Assembly: GCA_017165825.1 (NCBI GenBank)
Contig: CM029384.1
Coordinates: forward strand, 17,545,067 to 17,609,066
Reading direction: 5' to 3'
Source of the DNA: Hepsetus odoe
Lineage: Eukaryota > Chordata > Actinopteri > Characiformes > Hepsetidae
DNA: 64,000 nucleotides
Shown here: one piece after another, positions 49,344 through 60,781 of the stretch
Layout: each line of letters opens with the position of its first letter
Numbering within the stretch: the stretch's first letter is position 1
The notes under the pieces: model-generated
Database searches by the model: none
The model's input: the letters and a program-made list of their open reading frames with translations, nothing else
Told to the model about the DNA's origin: nothing
Program-made: the position numbers and the translations under genes

Positions 49344-49390
<47 letters not shown>
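49343..49390. repeat. AT microsatellite
   Basis: (TA)n directly adjoining the right end of the Tc1-like copy. A shorter run (48872-48890) adjoins its left end. Confidence 0.93.
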
Positions 49391-49392
<2 letters not shown>

Positions 49393-51655
49393 CTACTGAG
49401 AGCCAGTATATAAGTTCCAGCTAATGGAGGTGTGCTATCACTTTTCCGTTCAAGGCATAATACCACCTCTTTGCTGAATTTAATATACTGAAGAAATGTA
49501 TCAAGCTTAACTTTGTTCTCTGTAGAGGGTGTTTTAACTACACAATCAATAAAGCATGTTATCTGATCAGAGGTCTTCAAACAATTCCATCCGTATTGCG
49601 GAGACTCTGGGGTCAATAGGTGACTGGCAGCAGTGCGTTAGTGCTCTGTGTGTGCTGTGTGAAAGGAGTCTTTGAGCTGATAAGGATCTGGGTGCTGGAG
49701 TCGTTTGGGCTTGTGTCCCACTGGGAGCCTATAGCCCTGAAACCATTCTCTCTTCTAACTCCCTGTAATACCATGCTTGGTCATGCATGTTCAGCATGTG
49801 CACCACCCCCCCATTCACCCCAAACACACACACTCATACACATGCACGCACACAAATACATGCAAAGCATGACATAAACCCTACATATATTCTAAGTGTG
49901 CGTTTGTGAGTGCGTTCGAGAGACATTTCACTGGATGAGCTCCAATCTGATATTTGGATGGCAGCTGTATGCATCCCCCTTCACCTGTGCAGAACCAAAT
50001 TCTCTCTCTCACACACATCTTTCGTCCACCTGTCCATCTGTCTGTCCCCTCCTCCTCATTCTGTGTCCCTATCTCCAGCATCTTCATCATTTAGCACACA
50101 CACACATTAAAACACACACACAAATGGTAGGCAGCTGTTTACAATGGCACAATAAGAAGGTTCATGGTCTTTATGGCAGGGATGCAGTGAGTTCATCTAG
50201 TAGTGATAAAGGTGGATGACATTTTTGAAGGTTCTTTTGCAGCTTATCTGTAGCTCACTGAAAGGCAGGACTATGCAGAGAGTGGAGTTTCCAAGTTGGC
50301 CTTCTGTTTCCACACTAATCTTTCTGTTCATTCTGTCTTGCCTTCTGTCAGTAGAGCTTTCACTCACGTTAATGAAATTTTCACAGCTGGTCTTATCTTC
50401 ACATTTATTCAGATATTTATTCGTTACAGTTGGCATTAGAAGCACAATATTCATTTTTCTGCTGATATGAGTATTGGTCATTTCAGAATCATTTGATACT
50501 GATCGGGTTTTACAACTATCGCAAATATCTGTCTTCATCATAACATTTGAGAAGACTGTTTAATGCAGTTCAGGTAACTGAGATGAACGATTTAACTACC
50601 TTCTTTTAGCCTGGCCTGAAACTACTGATAATTACTCTTCACTGCAACACAGCTCAAACTCAAATAATAAGCCCTGCTCTGCACTGCCCTCTAACAGTGT
50701 ATCACTGTCCAAAAGAGAGGATTGCTGTTGCTTTGGTAGGAGCCATGACCTGCCTAATTCTGTTTTTCCATCTGCCTCAACCCACTTGATGAAAATGCTT
50801 CCATTTCATATGCTGTTTTTCATGCCATACACAAATGATGGTGAACACTAAGTGTGGAAATGAGGTAATAACAGGCTTACTAGTATATATTTAAAGCTTG
50901 CATTTTTTTAACTAAAGTATTTGTTTGAAGAGGAGCATCTATCTGAAAATAGGCTGTTTTTGCTCAGACTACTCTTGACGCCACAGTTCACTGCTTTTAA
51001 TGAAATGTATAGACTGTTTTTCCGTGTATGCCTGTGCTTCATTGGCTCTTCGTGCCCCCAGGAGACATGGTTATGGATTAGAAATGACTGTAGCAGTACC
51101 TGCTTCCAGCCTGCTCTGCAACAAAACACACCAGACACACACACACACACAGACACACACATGCACATGCGCGCGTGCACACAGGCTTTAACTACTCATG
51201 AATAAACCTCCTGATTGTTTCGACATTCATTCATCCCTAAACTTAGTCTGCCATGTGACCTTTAGCTATCAACTGGTACTCAAGCTTAAGTGTACATAAT
51301 GAAGCACACACACACACACACACACCAGTAGCCAGAGGCTATTTTGTTTGGTAGGAAAAGGCTCTTCGGAGACAGTTGCCCATGTATGCTATACTTTAGT
51401 GCTGCATGAATCAGTGATAAGGCCTGAGGGTTTGCACTGCTCTGGGTCTGTATTTGTGGTGCAGAGTATTTTAGTACACAACATTAGAAAAACTGTATAA
51501 TATATGGGGATGGGAAAGTTGGTGTGTGGGAATGGAGACTTTTTAGGTTTCCCTGCAGGGGGGAAAAATATTCGACATGGGAAGATGGAGGCTAATTAGC
51601 TCAGCTAATGATGTGTGGCTACTGAATTCAGGGCCATACGGCTGGAGCAGGCTGA
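49391..51655. other. coro7: Intronic sequence with short CA tracts
   Basis: No gene recognised. CA-rich patches lie at 49826-49855, 50096-50122, 51137-51182 and 51306-51325. Confidence 0.4.
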
Positions 51656-51882
51656 AAAAGTGAAAGTGACTATTTTTGTCATTGTGAAACGCTGTACAAC
51701 ACAACAAAATTCAACCACTGCGTTTCACCCATACACACACGCAGCAGGGGGCAGCCACTGAAAGCAGTGACAGGGACAGTACCTTGCTCAAGGGTACCTC
51801 AGGGCAACCTACTGGTGAGGGAATCAAACCCACAATCTTCCAATCCGGGGGCAACTCCCTAACCACTAGGCTAAGCTGCCCC
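51656..51882 (-). mobile_element. SINE copy
   Basis: Minus-oriented, near full length: AGTGAAAGTGACTATTTTTG, GCAGCAGGGGGCAGCCACTG, GTACCTTGCTCAAGGGTACC, GAATCAAACCCACAATCTTC and CCACTAGGCTAAGCTGCC. Confidence 0.83.
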
Positions 51883-52327
51883 TGTGCAAGCGGTTTCAAT
51901 GCACTGAAAGGCATAGCAATGTGTGCCCTCCCATCAGTTTTGTCCATGTCTTCTTCCGCCATTTGTACCACAATATGCCATTCAGTCCCTGCGTGAGCTG
52001 AACTGGTCCAACCGGTCACTTCCTCCACAGCCAGGTACATAGCAAACCAGTGTGTCATTAATTATTTTAGACATCAGGTCAAAGTCACCAGATCCAATCC
52101 ATTTAATATCATGTGTACAGTTATCTGCAGTGTTCACTGACCAGTTTAAGGATCTTTGTCTTGTAAAATTGGCTTTTTGCTAGGCAAAATAACTTCAATA
52201 ACTTAACTTGCCTTAAGTCCAGGCAATACTTTTATCATTTCATATGTAGACATATCAAGTAGTTAGTTAACCCGCCTATTTTAGCCTCATATTTTCTTTC
52301 TTTTTTTTTTTTATATTTTTTTAAAAA

Positions 52328-52540
52328 GGGTGGCGGTGGTCTAGTGGTAGGATACTTGCCTATGGACTTATGGCTCAAGAGGTCCCAGGTTCAAATCCAA
52401 CTTCTGGCACTACCACCACTGGGTCCCCGAGCAAGACCCTTAACCCTGAGTTGCTCCAGGGGGACTGTCCCTGTAATTAGGACGTGGAAGTTGCTCTGGA
52501 TAAGAGCGTCTGCTAAATGCTGTAAATGTAAATTTAAAAA
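52328..52540 (+). mobile_element. Second SINE family: tRNA-like head with UnaL2-type tail
   Basis: A-box-like GTGGTCTAGTGG (near 52337) and B box GGTTCAAATCC (near 52389). The body differs from the main SINE. The end is TTGCTCTGGATAAGAGCGTC, TGCTAAATGCTGTAAATGTA. The stem GCTCT/AGAGC with loop GGATA (52493-52507) is the hairpin recognised by UnaL2-type LINE reverse transcriptase (known for eel UnaL2). Confidence 0.75.
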
Positions 52541-52566
52541 GCAAAAATGTGTAAGTTGAATTTCTA

Positions 52567-52718
52567 GGGATAGTGACTATCTGTTATTGTGACACAGCAC
52601 AACAATGATGGGGACAGTACCTTGTTCACAGGAAACTCAGGATCACCTACTGGTCCAGGATTCAAACCCACAACCTTTCGATCCTGATGTCTAGTTCTTA
52701 ACTACTAGGCCACTTCTG
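52567..52718 (-). mobile_element. Diverged SINE copy
   Basis: GATAGTGACTATCTGTTATTG, GATGGGGACAGTACCTTG, GGATTCAAACCCACAACC and ACTACTAGGCCAC appear in consensus order with a large internal deletion. Confidence 0.65.
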
Positions 52719-53287
52719 ATTTCTTCTGCCAAAATGTCATTTGTTGCACTTATTACTATGATGTCTGATCTGTAGTATCAAACAGTAAAGTTTACTTTGG
52801 ATGTTACAGTTTAAGGACTGGCCTCAGCCTAATTAAACCCCGCATTAGGCAACCACACTTGTCAGGCAGGCCTGTGGCTTCAGAAAGGACATCCTGTGTG
52901 TCTTCACTGACCGTCGTTTGCTTCCATTTCTGACCTTCGAAGGCTGTTGCTGAGGCTCATTCACCAAGCTGTGGACCACAGTCATGAATGTGCTGCATTG
53001 TGTTTGTGAATGAGCTTGATCAGCCCTCTGGCAACCAGATGCTATGCTTGAATTCCACTTCTGGGTTCAGTGGTCCGTTCAGTTTGTGCCTAAAACAACA
53101 CAGAGCTGTTCTCTTTCAAAACGTTTGCATTAGATGCGAGGAATAAGCCTCTATTGATATATAGCTGGGTGGTGGTGCCAGGACTCTGGAACAAATGTCA
53201 TTTGCTTTAAGGCTGCACCTTCTAGTGGTTGGACAATGTAAGCGCTGGACTAAAGTTTATCCTTCAGACCCACTTCTACAAATTCGG

Positions 53288-53641
53288 ACAAAAATGATGG
53301 AACCACCAAAGTGAGAGCATGCATTTTTGAAACCCTTTTAATTAAGCAAGTAAACAAGATTAAAAAAACCTTTAATTAATTTGAAATTAGTGCCATATTT
53401 TGTCAGGATGAAGTAGAGGACAAAGTATGGAATCATCTTTTAATTCACATTTCTAAAACATCTCAGCACAAGCTGTAAATGAGTCTGTCAGTTAAGAGTG
53501 TCTTCCGACTTCAGACAAGCTGTTGAACTTGACTAATGAAAAACAAGGTCCAATAATAGAGTTTTGATGAATGAAAAGGAATAGAAATGGATATAGGTTT
53601 GAAGTGACTGACTAGGATTTGGATGATTCCATCATTTTCCA
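53288..53641. mobile_element. Candidate MITE with terminal inverted repeats
   Basis: ACAAAAATGATGGAACCACC at the left and the inverted GGATGATTCCATCATTTTCC at the right form terminal repeats of about 20 bp, 350 bp apart. There is no coding part. Probably a Tc1/mariner-type deletion derivative. It ends 141 bp before a coro7 exon. Confidence 0.5.
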
Positions 53642-53782
53642 CATTATTTCTGCCTAAGATTAAGGCCAGGCTTTACCTATGTTTGGATGATATGGTTAAA
53701 AAATTGACATGTGAATTACTATCAACCTTTATTATAATAATACTTTATTTTTCTTTGTCTGTTTATGTTTTTGAACCATCAG

Positions 53783-55880
53783 GACTTTAATGCCATTGTA
53801 CGATCCTGACTCTGGTCTCCTTGTGGTCTCCGGAAAGGTGGGATGTAGTTCCGTTTCAGTCTTACCAGTATGTTTTTGAATGGAATAACAAAAGAATTAA
53901 CCAATACCAGATTTTATTGATTGAAAGAATCTTTCCGACTATCTCTGACTAAGATGCACTGCCAGAAAGCTGTTCCAAAAATGTTTCTGAAAAATCTCAA
54001 CATAAATTGGGAATGCTTTTATAATATTTTGGATGAGGTGAAGAATTAGGAACGTTTGCTAATTTCAAGGAATCTTGGTTAAAAAAAAAAAGAAAATCAG
54101 AAATTAGGCGTGTAATAATTTACGTTTGGTTTTCGATATATTCTTCCTAGTGTTGTGAATAGTTTTTTCGTAGTGTATCTATATCTGTATGCTGTATCTT
54201 TAAAAGGTCCTGATTTAATTTTCGACCTTTGACACACTAAATTGGTGTGTGTGTGCTTGTTTCTCTTTTCTGCTATAAATCATAAATGATAATAAATTAA
54301 TTTAAAAAAAGATGTGTCACTAAAGACAATTGTTGAATAAACGGTGATGAAAATGTTTTTTACCCAAACGACCTTCTTATCTTAGGAAATCATTTTTTTT
54401 TGTCTTGATAAGGCATTATTTGTCTTGGTAAGACTTTATGTTCATCCTTCTTCGTTTTTATTTTGCTTAATTAGGGAGACAGTGTGGTTGACTGCTTTGA
54501 GGTGACAACAAGCGAGCCTTTCATTTCTCAAGGTAAGACTTTATTATAATTTTTTTTGTACAAAAATGTGTGCTGAAATGTAAAATTTGGTACATTAAGA
54601 TAAAATAAACTAAGATTGTAATTACTTCAAAGTCACTGAGAAAGTGAACATGTATTTGAGAATCATTGAGAGAAATAAACTGGTTGCAGATCAGGAATTA
54701 TAAATGTACACTCCTGTGTGTTTTACATCTCTGCGTTTCAGTAAGTCACTGCTTGAGTGAGGCTTCTTCTCGTGGCATCGCCATGGTGCCCAAGCTGGCT
54801 CTGGACGTGGGTTGCTGTGAAGTAATGCGGGTGATGCAGCTGACCGAAAACTTTATCATCCCCATCAGCTACCAGGTGCCCCGCAAGGTAAGGACCAGAT
54901 GCTCCTCAGTTTATACCCTGCTAATGCAGAACATTTCTCAAGTCCAGTTCATTTTTTTTTACTTTTTGCAACAGGCGAAAAACCATTGCATGGTTGTGTC
55001 CGAGACTGATTTTTTTGGACATTTTGGATAGCTTTTAAAATTGCGATATTTTGCTGTAGTTATTGCAACTCAGGGTTCTGGTAATCACCATTGTTACGAA
55101 AATCCAGTGTATCCATAAATCCATTTACATTTTAATTACATTACAACCAATTATTATAATTGAATTATGCTGTTTTTTTTTTTAATCAAGTGGAATTCCC
55201 CCTTAATGGTGTGCATGGGCCCATTTTCATGTTGGACTAGTACATATATGCACAGTTGCAATTAAAATCATGCAATTAAACAAAAAATCTTTTAAAAAAG
55301 CTTAATATTTTTTTTGACTGTTTTATGATCTTGAAAGCACTCTTTGGATCTCATAACCCCAGCAAGCCTATTATAATTCACAAACATGTCCTTTAACCTT
55401 CCGCAAAAACCCACATATCGGGGTTTAGGAAAAACACTGCTATCTTTTTCTGCTGCATTCATTTTTTCCTGAAGTTGTGAGGCCATTACATCAGGTTATC
55501 CATATCTGATCACTGCCCATGGATACAAATAGTTTATCCATCCATACAAAAAGTTCTAATTTTCAGACACAATGGAAACTGGCATTTAGTCTAATGTAAA
55601 CTCTAATGTAAACTTGCATCCTGCCTGTATAATTGTGAGTTATTTTGTTAATTGTTCCTCCCTCTTTATGTGTTTGTACGCATGCTGGCTGAGTCTGAAT
55701 GTGACTCTTGTTAAAATTATCATTCAAAGTTATTGGATATATTCTTTGTAACCACCAACGTATATGCGTGCTTGTGTTTGGCAGGCAGGGCAAGACTTTC
55801 ATGCTGACCTGTACCCAGACACACTGGGCCATGAGGCGGCCATGACGGCAGATGAGTGGTGGCAAGGAGCAAACAAGCAG
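53783..55880 (+). CDS. coro7: coro7 exons for the end of WD40 propeller 1
   Basis: Four exons (53783-53837, 54475-54532, 54742-54887, 55785-55880) encode the last blades of the first propeller and the conserved coronin extension. Readable landmarks are TLMPLYDPDSG, GDSVVDCFEV, IIPISYQVPRK and DLYPDT. The acceptor of the fourth exon sits in a GCAGGCAG repeat. Only the first AG keeps the frame, and the second would remove 4 nt. Confidence 0.93.
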
Positions 55881-58800
55881 GTACATGCTGTTTCCACTGC
55901 TCCTCCATTCACTGGATTTTAAACCATTGATTTATTCAAAAATCAATGAGATTTGATGATGAGGATGGTACTTCCATTATTTACGATAGGTAGAGAGAGT
56001 CAGTCTCCACCCAGACAAGAGGCCAAAAGGCAAAGCTCAGTCAGCTTCTGCTGTGACGCTGCCTCGTGGGAAGAGTAAAGAGGTTAGTAGCAGAAAAAGT
56101 AGCAGGAAATGTGCAGCAGTTTCCACATTTTCACGTCTGAACCTTATTTTAATTACTGAATCTCTCGCTCCTTCACTGTCTGTCCCAGGATCCCTCCACC
56201 TCCAGTAGTCCCTTGAGCACCCCCAGCAGTAGTGCTGCACCGTCCCGCTCCCCTTCCTCGACCAGTGGCCTGTCCTCCGGCTTCCTGCCAAGCCCCAGCC
56301 AGAGCTCCCGCGCCATCCAGAGCATGCTGGGTACTTTTCCCCAGCCTTAGCTTTACAATGTGCTAATTTGTTTGCTGGTTAGTTTGGTTACCACAGTGTC
56401 CCCCAACACTTTCTCTTACAGGTCCAAGCTCTAAGTTTCGTCACATCCAGGGGACTGTTCTTCACCGTGACACCCACATTACCAACCTCCGTGGGATGAG
56501 TCTAACCACGCCTGGGGAAAGCGATGGCTTCTGTGCCAACAGGCAGCGTGTTGCCGTGCCTCTGGCCATTGCTGGAGGGCAGATTGCAGTGCTGGAGGTG
56601 CTGTGCTGCATTCATTGTTCTTTTTGCAAGCTTTTAATTCAATCACTGAAGAGGTACCGCTGTGACTGCTACATTATTAAAAATGACTTTCATTTTTTTC
56701 CATTTTCAGCTTTCTCAGCCTGGGAAGTTGCCGGACACTGCTCTACCAACCATTCAGAACTCAGTCAACGTAGCTGACCTTTGCTGGGACCCATTTGACC
56801 CACACATCCTGGTTGTTGGTCTGTATGATCTGATCTTGATTTGGTTGTCAGTGTTTTTAAAGCAAAAACTGCAGCCAGGAATTTGTCACGTACTGTACAA
56901 TTACCATAGCTGATTACCTTTTGATTGCATATATAACTCAAATTAAGAGAATTTAATCCACTCTGTCTCAGCTGGTGATGATGCAAAGATCCGTGCGTGG
57001 AAAGTTCCAGAGGGTGGACTGGTGGACACACTGACTGAACCGGAGAGCATTCTGCAGGGTAAGAACACAAAATTTTTTCTCTGTCTTGTATAGAATCACC
57101 CTCTGCTGTTCGAGGTAATGATGAGGCTTTAACCAATCATAGGACACACTGAGAAGATCTATTCCATCAAGTTCCACCCCCATGCACCAGGACTGCTGGC
57201 CTCTTCCTCTTATGACATGACGGTTCGTCTTTGGGACCTGAATGCTGGAGGTGAAGTCAAGAAACTAAGTGGACACCAAGACCAAGTTAGTGTTCCTGTC
57301 TTTGTTTCACTGCCATTCTTCCGCTGGTACCAGATCCACCTTCACATGCCATAAACGCAAAAGCAAAACATTAAATAAAATTTTATCTCACATTACACTA
57401 CATATAGCATCAGATTCTAGGCTGTGTAACATTGGATTCATATAATTCTTTTTTTAGGGAATTCTGCCTTTTTTTGTAGCAAATTACAGTCACAAAAGCT
57501 TTGAAAAAATGAGAAACTGTGATGTTGGATCATGAGCAATGAATGACCTGCTTTATAAAGTTAATGGAATAAATTCAGCGTACAGTTTCAGATTCAGTTC
57601 CCTAAATATTCACGAAGGCAAGCAAAATATAGATATTGGCTAAAGCTTATCAATGCACAATCAATGTTGGGATTTTTTTGAGTCGCCTGGTACTTGAGGA
57701 GAATCTATGTTTCACATTTTTCCAGTCTTCTACAACAGTGGGAGTGAATGGATACATTAGATATGTATATGTAAAACTGCAAATTAGTGTGTGTGTATAT
57801 ATATTTATTTATATATATATTAATACACACACTCCCCATCCAAAAGAAAAAAATCACACACACTAATATTTCGTTGGACCTTTTGTGCATTTAGCTTTGA
57901 TTACATCACGCATTTCGATAAGCTTCTGCAATGTCACATTTATTTCTGTCCAGAGTTGCTTTAATTTTTCGCCAAGATTTTGTAGAGATGATGGGAGAGT
58001 CGGACCTCTGTGCAAATTCTTCTCCAGCACATCCCAAAGATTCTCAATGGGGTTAAGGTCTGTGGTGGCCAATCCATGTGTGACAATAATGTGTCATACT
58101 CCCTGAACCCTTTTTTCACAATCTGAGCCGATGAATCCTGGCATTGTCATCTTGGAATCTGCCTGAGCCATCAGGGAAGAAGAAGTTCACAGATGGAACA
58201 ACCTGGTCGTTCAGTATATTCAGGCAGTCAGCTGACCAAGACCTGACCAACTGCAGCAACCCCAGATCATAGCACTGCCCCCACAGGCTTGTACGGTAGA
58301 CACTAGGCATGATGGGTACATCACTTCATGCGCCAATCTTCTTACCCTGATGCACCCATCGTTCTGGAACAGGGTAAATCTGGACTCACCAAATCACATG
58401 ACCTTCCATTGCTCCAGAGTCCAATCTTTATGCTCCCTAGCAAACTGAAGCCTTTCTTAGCCTCACTGATCAGATCCAATGGGAGGCTCTTACCTATTTG
58501 TTTTGTTAAATTCAGTGGCGACTTTTTTTTTTTATGGACAGTATATTTCCTGTCACCTGACATGTATGCAGAACACAACGCATCTGATACTGAAAGTGCA
58601 TGCTGCGTATTATCTCTATTGCAGATATTTGGAATGGCTTGGAGTCCTAATGGCAAGTTCCTGGCTACTGTGTGTAAAGATGGAAAAGTGCGTTTGTATG
58701 ACCCTCGCAAATCTGCTGAGCCCATAAAGGCAAGTACCAGAACCAGAAACCATCCATTATACCCATTAAGTCATTATAGCTTTCTAACCTTCCTCTTTTC

Positions 58801-60727
58801 CTTCACTTTCCACAGCAAGGCCCAGGGCCCGAGGGACACAGAGGTGGCCGCATTGTCTGGGTGTGTGATGGACGGTACCTGCTGGTGTCAGGATTCGACT
58901 GGTAAGGATCTCGGAAGAGGGAGCGTTGCAGAAATAACATTTGTTTGACCCTTTTTGCTAATGCCAGTAAATGCTGACCATTTTCCCTGGGTTTTACCTG
59001 CAGTCGCAGTGAAAGACAGCTTTACCTGTACTCTGCTGAGTCTCTGTCCTCTGGACCTTTAGCTACTGCACCGACTGATGTATCACCATCGACTCTCATC
59101 CCGTTCTATGACCCTGACACCAGTGTTGTCATACTCACAGGGAAGGTACAGTTCAATACAAAACAAAGTGTGCATTTGAAAACTTATTTATTTAAAGGTT
59201 CCATTTCCCTTGGTTTCACTTTTCCATGTTGAATACAATGAAATTGTGTTCACCACGCTCATCACTGACATTGTTTCGGGAAAAAGTCCAGATTAGAGCT
59301 CCAAAAACAAGATAGATCAGATCAGGTCGCCCTATACAGTTCCTTAATATTTCAGTTCTGGTGTTCATTTAGCCTTTGCAAGCACAATGGAGATGGAGAT
59401 TGGAGATGGACATGGATCAGCATGCACACTCTAACCAGTCTGCTATGATTCACTGTGTGTTCTTACAGCTTTCTATAGTAGCCTGCATAATTTTTTTTTT
59501 CATGTTATATTAGCTTTTCTGTGGATATGTAGGGGTCGTGACTGTTGATGAAAGGGAAACAAATTGATTACAGTCTGTAACTGTAAACTATGAAGAGCAA
59601 TATTTTTGTCAAAATAGCTCACCAAGTGGTGACAATGTGTCGAGACAAGGTTAGTGAACGTAATCTGTGGCTCACCAGCCTATTAGTAAAACGAATTAGT
59701 TTACTAATTAGTAAAACCAGTTAGTTTTCCTGTGATAAAGGTATGCTTGCTTGATGTGAAACTTCTTTTGTCAGCTGTTCCCGTTTAGGGGTCACCACAG
59801 CGGATCATCCATTTCCATTTCTTCCTGTCTTCTGCATCCTCCTCCTTCAAACACACCACCTTCATGTCTTCTCTCACGACATCCATAAACCTCCTCTTTG
59901 ATCTTTTCTTCTTTCCTGGCAGCTCCATCTTCAATATCCTCCTTCCAATATAATCCTCTGGACCGTACCAACGTTACCTTGCTTCTCTAACTTTGTCTCC
60001 AAAACGTCTAACCTGAGCTGTCCCTCTAATACACTAATTTCTCATCCTGTCCATCCTCGTCACACCCAACGAAAATCTCAGCATCTTTAACTCTGAAAAC
60101 TCCAGCTCCACCTCCTGTCTTTTTCGTCAGTGCCACCATCTCCAATCGATACAACATAGCTGGTCTCACTACTGTCCTGTAAACCTTCCCTTTTACTCTA
60201 GCTGGTACTCATCTTACACAAATCACTCCAGCCACTCCTCTCCACCCATTCCAACCTGCCTGCCTTCTCTTTTTCACCTCTCTTCCACACTCACCATTAT
60301 TCTGATTTGTTAGCCCGGGCCTTTACCGATCTGATATGGAATTCTGTATCATTGTCTGCATATTCATTTGGCAAAAGTTTTACACCGGATGCCCTTCCTG
60401 ATGTAACCCCCCTACCACCCCCTTTTTTATCTGGGCTTGGGAACGGCACGAAGAAATACACTGGCTTGTGCATCCCTAGTGGCTGGGTTTACTAGTGATG
60501 TGAAACATACCCATTTAATCATCATATAAGGTTAATTCCATGGCTGACATTTTGTGCTTTGTCTTTTAAAGGGCGATACACGGGTCTACATCTTTGAGAT
60601 CATGTCTGAGGCCCCGTATTTTATGGAATGCAGCAGCTTCTACTCTTCTGAGCCACACAAGGTACAAGAAGTCTTCCTGATCCTCTCTTTTCTGCACTGA
60701 TGTTGACTATGCAGTTTTCCTACAATT

Positions 60728-60781
<54 letters not shown>

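Noticed and set aside
26763..53782. Further coro7 exons upstream of 53783
   Set aside because: I looked for the preceding WD40 exon (a motif such as REREVKLWDTR) by eye and found none. A translated search would be needed to exclude a small exon.
54666..55031. 121-codon ORF
   Set aside because: It is the coro7 exon 54742-54887 with intron sequence on both sides.
55783..55788. Alternative acceptor 4 nt downstream at coro7 exon 55785
   Set aside because: It would shift the reading frame. The upstream AG keeps continuity with the family sequence.
58328..58948. 206-codon ORF covering a coro7 exon
   Set aside because: It is read-through of intron, the 58625-58729 exon and the next exon in a shifted frame. 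The spliced coro7 frame explains the coding signal.
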